Source: Gordionus sp. m RMFG-2023
Taxonomy: Eukaryota; Nematomorpha; Gordioida; Chordodea; Parachordodidae
Reading direction: 5' to 3'
Length of the DNA stretch: 64,000 nt
Assembly (NCBI RefSeq): GCF_954871325.1
Contig: NC_088775.1
Span: forward strand, 78,159,561-78,223,560
Below, piece after piece: positions 58,201-64,000 of the stretch. A program made the translations under genes and the position numbers. The notes under the pieces are model-generated. The model ran no database searches, had not been told where the DNA came from, and worked only from the letters and a program-made list of their open reading frames with translations. Positions within the stretch are counted from its first letter, which is position 1. Each line of letters opens with the position of its first letter.

Positions 58201-58266
58201 CTCCATGTATTTTTGCCATTCACAATGGCTTACGTTAGGTTTAAAATCTTTAATTATATCCTTCAT
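58201..58266 (-). CDS. Candidate first coding exon (possible alternative PSME3 start)
   Basis: ATG at 58266 opens MKDIIKDFKPNVSHCEWQKY then ME, 22 codons ending at a donor GTAATT in phase 0. PSME3 sequence resumes at GTT 57124 after TATAAG in phase 0, so a splice would replace MYK with this segment. The intron would contain the hAT at 57309-58151. It could equally start another gene. Confidence 0.35.
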
Positions 58267-58995
58267 TTTTAATTTGAGCCTAAGTTAAACTCAAATTTTT
58301 AGTCTCGCTCCTTTTCTGATCTAATATATCCCATATCTCTCATTTCCTCGTGATCAAATCAAAGTAATCAACTTTTTTTATCTTAGCCTAAACACCTAAG
58401 CAACTTTGAATACTGCAATTAATGTTTAACACTGAAGATTTTTACATTGTTACTACAAGAAATTCAGTCTATGTTTTAACTTGGTTTTTTAGCAACCTTA
58501 CTTTTCATATTACTGTATTTTAAGCATTTTAGGACAGTTTTTAAGAAATAAACTTTTAATCTTGGTAATAATTTAGGCTTTGATACAAGATCTTGCAAAT
58601 TATTTTGGCTTAATACTGTATTCTAAATATTAAATAGATAAAGATTAAAATTTTCTCTGAATAATTTCTATATCAAATACTTGGACATCTTTATCAATAT
58701 AACTTTGTACCAGACAAAAGATCCTAAATTCGGATATTATCTTTTTCAAAGACTTACAATTTAGGTCATCAAATCAAATTTCCATTGCCTGATGAATTTA
58801 TACCCCTTTTAATTTTGTTTCAATTGTAATATAATGTCACCTAATTTGTTATTTCCTATGGATGTTTAATATATACATGTCAAAGTTATTGCATTTTGTG
58901 GAAAAAACTTACATTTAATTATATATTTTGCATTGTTATTTATTTGCAACTATTTAATAAAAAGTGTTTTTTTGATTACATTTTATAAGTGATTG
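58267..58995. other. AT-rich stretch without recognised feature
   Basis: No motif identified. Confidence 0.4.
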
Positions 58996-59089
58996 ATTTG
59001 TAACAGTGACGAAGCGTCAAGTTTACTACTAGGGAAGCAATCAAAAAAAAAATTTTATTTTTATTTTAGTCAAACTCAAACCATAAAAA

Positions 59090-60200
59090 TATTAAGATTT
59101 ACAAATAAGTGGTATTCGTCTTTGTTTTTGAGTAAAATGATCAAGTACTGCATTATAAAAGTTATCGCTAGATTTTAAATTTTTTAATAATTTTTTTTCA
59201 TCGAAATCAAAGATAGATTCGATAATTGATTTTGGGTCATCCTGTTTCTGCAATAAGATTTGATTCTTTTTAAAGATGAAAAACTCCGTTCTGCACATGC
59301 TGTTAAAGCCAAAGTTAAGATGAATTTGCATAATTTAAAAAACTTTAAAACTTTTCATCAAATTGGTGCATATTAAAAATTCAAGTATTTCATTAACATT
59401 CTTTTTCTTTCTAAATTGAACATCCCAAAACACTACCTTTAATTAGGTTTCCAGCTTGTGTAAGTCTAAAAATTGAGAATAAGTTCATTTAAATTATCTA
59501 ATAACTATTTTGGGTAATTGATTATTTGGGAATTTACTAATATCTAACAATTCGGCGAATTTAATATTTTTTGGTGTAAGACATATGGAATAGAATTAAT
59601 CAAATCATTTTGAATATTGCTTAATAGTCCAATAAAAACTGCACTATTTCTAAATGATGTTTCAATAGTAAATTTTCTTCCGCGAGCAAATAAATTAATA
59701 CAATATAATTTCCTCTTCATCATCACCATGGAATACGAGCTCCTGAATTCCAAGAAAACTTATAGTATTTGATTTGACTTTAGAATTATGCTGTTAAATT
59801 GATATTTTGCGCATCGAATTTATCATATTTTCAATACGATTTTGGCCGAATGTTTTTAATATAATCATCGACTGCAAATGAGTGGTTGATTCTTTGCCGT
59901 TTAACTGCCTTTGAAAAATTATTCATATCCGAAAATCCTTTATCATTCCAAACATATTTTTGCTTTGGGAATAATAGGCATGACCAACAATATAGAGAAT
60001 TAGAAAATTTACATCTAGTGAGCCATTAATATTTTTCATATTTATCGATAGAAAAATTATGGATGCAAGTTTTGATTTCTTTTTTCAAGTTTTATAAAAT
60101 TGGTTTTGGTCTTCCTTTTTCAATAATCAATTTTTTCGCATCAAAATTACTTGAGCTAAATGTTGTTAATAAATTTTCAATAATACAACTACAATTATTA
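59090..60200 (-). pseudogene. hAT transposase fossil, C-terminal half
   Basis: Minus-strand pieces near 59330-59180 include SxxSLKRIKSY, MTQNQLSNLS and FDFDEKKLLKNLKSSDNFYN, the dimerisation region of the DUF4371-type group. Near 59560-59500 DISKFPNNQLPKIV precedes it. A 69-codon open segment lies at 59753-59544. Several stops and frame changes; upstream catalytic blocks are not recognisable. Confidence 0.6.
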
Positions 60201-60437
60201 AACATTAATTAAGGATTTTAAAAACGAAAATTTTTTTATAATAAAATAAGGAAAAAAAATATTATACAAAAAAATTTCTTTCTCTTTTATTTATTAAAAA
60301 ATTAAGCATTTTTTTATTTGCTTCCCCAATGCTTATTTTTTAAAGATAAAATTATACAATACCATGGCATGATTTTCTCTTTATTTATTAAAAAAAATAA
60401 GCAATATTAAATTTGCTTCCCTCATGTTTATATTTTT

Positions 60438-60715
60438 TTATCGTAGTAAAAATAATAGTAAATTTTTAACGTAGTAAAAATAATAGTAACATTTTTAACG
60501 TGGTAAAAATAATAGTATTTCTTACTATAGTAAAAATAATATCAATTTTTTAGCGTTATAAAAATTATATTCTTTTTAACGTTATAAAAATTATATTAAT
60601 ATTTTTAACGTTATAAAAATTATATTAATCTTTTTAATAAAAATTATATTATTTTTAACGTTATAAAAATTATATTAATCTTTTTAACGTTATAAGAATC
60701 AATTTTTTTAACGAA
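60438..60715 (+). repeat. Tandem array of about 30 bp inside the hAT element
   Basis: About nine or ten units of TTTTTAACGTTATAAAAATTATATTAATC and the earlier variant TTTTTAACGTAGTAAAAATAATAGTAA. Two unit types follow one another, as if one amplified from the other. Confidence 0.85.
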
Positions 60716-60903
60716 GTCAGATTAGTTTATTTAGCATAGTACAAAGATTATATTAAGTTTATTCAAAATTTTTGTAAGAAAAATTTCAAGGGAAGCAATG
60801 CTTCCCTTGCTTCTATGGACGCTTCGTCACTGATTTGTAATTAATTTAAGGAAGAAGACTGCTAAAATTGATTCACACTATTGTTAAAATATTTTATATA
60901 AAT

Positions 60904-61070
60904 CAGAGACCTGCAAAGGTACCATTTAATTGCGATTTAAAATATTTGATTTTAGAATATATGGCCTTGGCCCAGATATTTTTTTAAAAAAGATTTTCAG
61001 ACCCGGCCCAAGTTTATTTAAAAAATTTAACATACGGCCAGGCCGGGCTTAGGGCCGGGCCTGCCTTTGA
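60904..61070 (+). mobile_element. MITE family A, copy 6
   Basis: Starts CAGAGACCTGCAAAGGTACC and ends GGGCCTGCCTTTGA, with the core shortened to ATTGCGATTTAAAATATTTG. Confidence 0.75.
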
Positions 61071-61531
61071 AATAAATATTAACTAAAATTACAATGATCA
61101 TTTATTAGCTTTTACAAAACCTATTTTTTTTAAATTAATCTTAACATCATTTTGATTATAAAAGTAAAATAACTAGTTTTTTTTTAATTTCTCTTATAAT
61201 AATGGATGTCAAAATAGAAGATGATAGTACCTTTTCATACTTCATAATTTTAGTTTAGGTTTATATTATATTGCTTAAATTTTCTATAGATATATATAAA
61301 GATTAAGGTTTCCTCTATACTTTTCGATACATTATTTAAAGAAATTTGGTTTTAGAAATTTAATATATATAAGAAACCCCAAAATATATATTTAAATTAT
61401 CTTATCAAATTGTATTAATAACTAAAAAGAAATATAAAATTTTAAAACTGATTCTTAGATCCAAAATAAATAAAAGATTAACGGCTAAAAATAAATCCTG
61501 TAAAATGTATTAAATATTTTGAACAATATAT

Positions 61532-62161
61532 CGTCGGCTTAGAATTGGAGTGCTCCACTTGTGCAAATGTTTAAAATGAGAAAATCAACATTAAAGTTTA
61601 AAATCAAATATAGGAAAAGCTTATTGATCAATTTTGACAGTGCTTTAACTTTGGCAAAAATTAATTTTGTGGTTGAAAACTAATGAAATATACTAGTGAT
61701 GACTAACGATAACTATCAAGATAAACAAAGGACAAACGAACATAAATAATGAAGAAACCGGTAAGCAAGACAAACGTTAAGATGATAGACAGAGGGCGGA
61801 AACTTTAAAAAAAAAGAGTGATATGCTAAGTAGTTGTAATTGTTTTCTTTATAATTCTCCTTTAAACTACTTGTTTTTTTTTGATAATGACATTCAAAAT
61901 TTAAATTGTTTTTCTTTTTTTTGAACTACACTAATTCTAATTGAGAATGACATTATATTAGTTACAAATTTTATTATAAAAAGATCGAATTTCATTTTAT
62001 AATTTTTGAGTGAAAAATAAAATTGATTCGTAATAAAAAAAATAATTCTCGTAATTTCGCCAATCTCAGAAATAAACGATTGGGTATAAATAAGTTATTA
62101 TTTACTTCTAACTCAAAAATTTTGAAAATGTCAAGTGGAGCACTCCAATTCTAGACCGACG
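61532..62161. mobile_element. MITE with 30-bp inverted ends
   Basis: The left end CGTCGGCTTAGAATTGGAGT continues GCTCCACTTG; the right end is its complement, ending CTAGACCGACG. ATATAT lies on both sides (61526-61531, 62162-62167). The interior is AT-rich and non-coding. Superfamily undetermined. Confidence 0.82.
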
Positions 62162-62296
62162 ATATATGATTTAATTATTCTAAACAGGTTATGGACTCTA
62201 TAAATTTTAAGCTGGCTATGTTTCCCATATTTGTTCCGATTCTGAGTGTTTAAATACTCTTTTTCTCTGGCATAAAATTAAAACAAATTTTAAAAA

Positions 62297-62555
62297 ATGA
62301 TGGCGCGGATAACAAATAAAGCTAAATTAAAAAAACTAACCTTATTAACACAACCTAGCCCTAAACCTAGCTCCGATGTTAATATACTTCTTTAAATATT
62401 ATCCAACATTTATTTGGGATGTTGATCCAAAGAATGATTGGTATAAACTTTCTTGGTTAAACACGGCATTTGCAACCATTATTTTTACAACTATATTATA
62501 CTATGTATCAGCCCCTAGAATCCAAAACATTAAATTTTTAAATAATTTTTATTGA
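62297..62555 (+). CDS. Candidate small single-pass membrane protein, two exons
   Basis: ATG 62297 opens MMARITNKAKLKKLTLLTQP then SPKPSSD, ending at a GT at 62378; a 55-nt intron ending in CCAAAG (62432) joins in phase 0 to NDWYKLSWLN, TAFATIIFTTILYYVSA (membrane segment) and PRIQNIKFLNNFY, TGA 62553-62555: 67 residues with a basic N-terminus and one helix. The alternative is an unspliced frame through the same 3' part, starting ATG 62376 (MLIYFFKYYPTFIWDVDPK). AATAAA follows at 62558-62563. The layout recalls small mitochondrial inner-membrane subunits, but I do not recognise a family. Confidence 0.45.
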
Positions 62556-62557
62556 CA

Positions 62558-62563
62558 AATAAA
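62558..62563 (+). promoter_or_regulatory. Poly(A) signal after the small membrane protein
   Basis: AATAAA starts 2 nt after the stop, which helps define this as a gene end. Confidence 0.4.
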
Positions 62564-63454
62564 GATAATATATATTTTTTTTTAAATATAAAACACGAAT
62601 ATAATTTATAATATTAATATAATATAATTAATTATATATATATATATATATTTCTTTTTAAATTATTAATGATTTACAAATTCACTTTTTAAAAAAAATG
62701 CTATATACTTTGAATTAAATTAGAATGATAAAAATATGAGGTAAAAATCATAAAAAGAATTTCCAAAAAATTATAAAAGTTTATTTAAAAAAAATGTTAT
62801 CATATTAAAAAGAGATGTATACATTATTGATTTCTAGGTAAACATTTTTTGATGTCGTTTAAAAGTTTAAAAATTAAATGACTTATAAAAATATGAGAAA
62901 ATAAAAAATATTAAAAAGGAATACAATTTATTACTTATGGCAGGTAGCAACTATAATGAAAATAAATTGGAATGTTTAATTAAAATGACTTTTTTTAAAA
63001 AATCAGCTTATCATGAACTAATTTTAAAATGAATGATAAAATAAAAATAATTTGTAAAATAATTTTAAAAAATTATTACACAAAAAATATTTATTTTTTT
63101 TTAAAAAAAAAATATATGCTGTAAATGCATGTCGTCTTTTAGGTTTTTTTTTAAAAAAAAATACTTCCTTCATTCAACAAAATCTCTAAAAGAAATTTTT
63201 AGCAAATTGTTGCGGAGTTTAAAAAAAAGACTGAAATAAATGCTTATTAATTGATGCGAAGATTGATGATTGATTTTGGGTTAACATTTAAGTAATAATT
63301 ACATGGAAAAGTATTTTTTTAAAAATAGAAAGATGAATATAAAAAAAATGCTTGTAATATAATACAAAAAAGAAAAAAGAGTTCGAAGGATTAACGTTAA
63401 TAATGCTGCGAAGAAGCGTTCAGGTCATGTCTAGTCATTTTGTTATGATGAGTC
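62564..63454. other. AT-rich interval between convergent candidate genes
   Basis: Includes (TA)n near 62634-62652. The claudin-like gene must end its transcript here; a minus-strand AATAAA lies near 63088-63093, but assignment is uncertain. Confidence 0.35.
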
Positions 63455-63906
63455 TTATCTGTAACCAGTGCTGGCCTCCCAAAGGAGTAATACTCCGGCA
63501 ACTAGAAGTAACAAAGATCCTGCGAGCGCAATATAAAAGGCCCAACCTACCCCGGAGTGAATAATGAACGCGGGGTCAATTTGAAAAAAGGCGTTACGAT
63601 CTAACCTTACCTTAGCTATGAATACGCATATGCCTATCAGTTCGAATATGGCTTAAAAATAAAATTAAAAATCATGAAAGGAAAATTAAAATATTCAAGA
63701 TTAATTTCCAAAAAAAATCTATATTGCTTTTACATTAAAAAAAATATTTTTTTTACCAGCGAGGAAAATTAAAAGTCCTGCTATTTTACCGATATGTTGA
63801 CCGAATTTGGTGTAGTAAGTGCAAAGGTATATGATGGCCAGCACAAATCCGAGTAAATTAAGAGCAAATCCTAGTCCAACCAGTACTTGCACACTTATAA
63901 ACCAAG
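63455..63906 (-). CDS. Claudin/PMP22-like tetraspan membrane protein, last two exons
   Basis: The upstream exon (63906-63757) follows an AG acceptor and encodes AWFISVQVLVGLGFALNLLG, FVLAIIYLCTYY, TKFGQHIGK and IAGLLIFLA, ending at GTAAAA. A 105-nt intron ends in TTATTTTTAAG; the final exon (63651-63455) continues in phase with IFELIGICVFIAKV, FFQIDPAFIIHSGVGWAFYI, ALAGSLLLLVAGVLLLWE and ASTGYR, stop TAA. Three membrane helices and the GWAFYxAxxG motif before the last fit helices 2-4 of the claudin/PMP22 superfamily. Helix 1 and the first loop with its GLW-C-C motif lie beyond 64000. A septate-junction role is known for arthropod claudins; here that is inference. Codons are much less AT-biased than the flanks. 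Confidence 0.8.
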
Positions 63907-64000
63907 CTTTTATTTTTTAAAAAAAATTTAAGATTAAAAGGAATAATCTAATAATAATGGATGATAAAAACCAGAAGTAAAAAGTCAGTAAACCTATAAA

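Larger units (their letters stand above)
59004..60832 (-). mobile_element. hAT element with perfect 8-bp target duplication
   Basis: Starts CAGTGACGAAGCGTC and ends GACGCTTCGTCACTG, an exact 15-bp inverted repeat. ATTTGTAA flanks both sides (58996-59003, 60833-60840). GGGAAGCA motifs recur inside both ends. A minus-strand transposase fossil occupies the left half and a tandem array the right. Clean ends suggest it is among the younger insertions. Confidence 0.92.

Noticed and set aside
57953-58219. 88-codon minus-strand frame
   Set aside because: Covers the iterated GGGCGGG end of the family B hAT; proline-rich peptide is the repeat in antisense.

Overview
The window is eukaryotic, strongly AT-rich nuclear DNA from an animal. 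It has GT-AG introns, AATAAA poly(A) signals, animal gene families (proteasome activator REG-gamma/PSME3, an IGFBP-type cysteine-rich domain, a claudin-like tetraspan protein) and dense layers of dead DNA transposons. The very short introns (41-67 nt in several genes), extreme AT bias and hAT/MITE load would fit a small-intron arthropod such as a parasitic copepod, but the species cannot be decided from the sequence. No rRNA, convincing tRNA gene, CRISPR array or bacterial gene was seen.

Genes. No long ORF is intact because coding sequence is cut into small exons. The clearest gene is PSME3 on the minus strand (57133 down to 53657): seven exons in consistent phase encode about 242 residues, with a hAT fossil and a MITE sitting in its two larger introns. 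At the right edge two minus-strand exons (63906-63455) end a claudin-like membrane protein. At 8243-7869 two minus-strand exons encode an IGFBP-like domain. Next to the claudin-like gene, 62297-62555 (+) can encode a small single-pass membrane protein. Isolated candidate exons lie at 12-112 (+), 21482-21692 (+), 25675-25806 (+), 26366-26474 (-), 29998-30025 (-), 40549-40634 plus 41709-41888 (+), 50024-50113 (+) and 58201-58266 (-).

Mobile DNA by region. 1-7 kb: a minus-strand LINE reverse transcriptase fossil split by a hAT element. 8.5-11.5 kb: a mariner remnant whose end is hit by a hAT with a perfect 8-bp target duplication, then a LINE tail. 11.6-13.3 kb: two inverted copies of one MITE. 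14.9-15.8 kb: a Harbinger-like MITE containing a hAT MITE. 16.6-18.6 kb: a hAT element holding another MITE. 19.7-24.2 kb: a foldback element, the most unusual object here, with terminal inverted repeats made of 14-bp CpG-rich tandem units and a 9-bp target duplication. 25-30 kb: a hAT 3' end and an LTR retroelement fossil. 30-52 kb: MITEs, a LINE fragment, two more hAT transposase fossils and a decayed second foldback copy. 53.6-58.3 kb: PSME3. 59.0-60.8 kb: a hAT element with a perfect 8-bp duplication. 60.9-64 kb: MITEs and two small genes.

Most functional density is at 53-64 kb. Elsewhere host exons are islands in transposon debris. All identifications come from reading motifs by eye; none was checked by database search.
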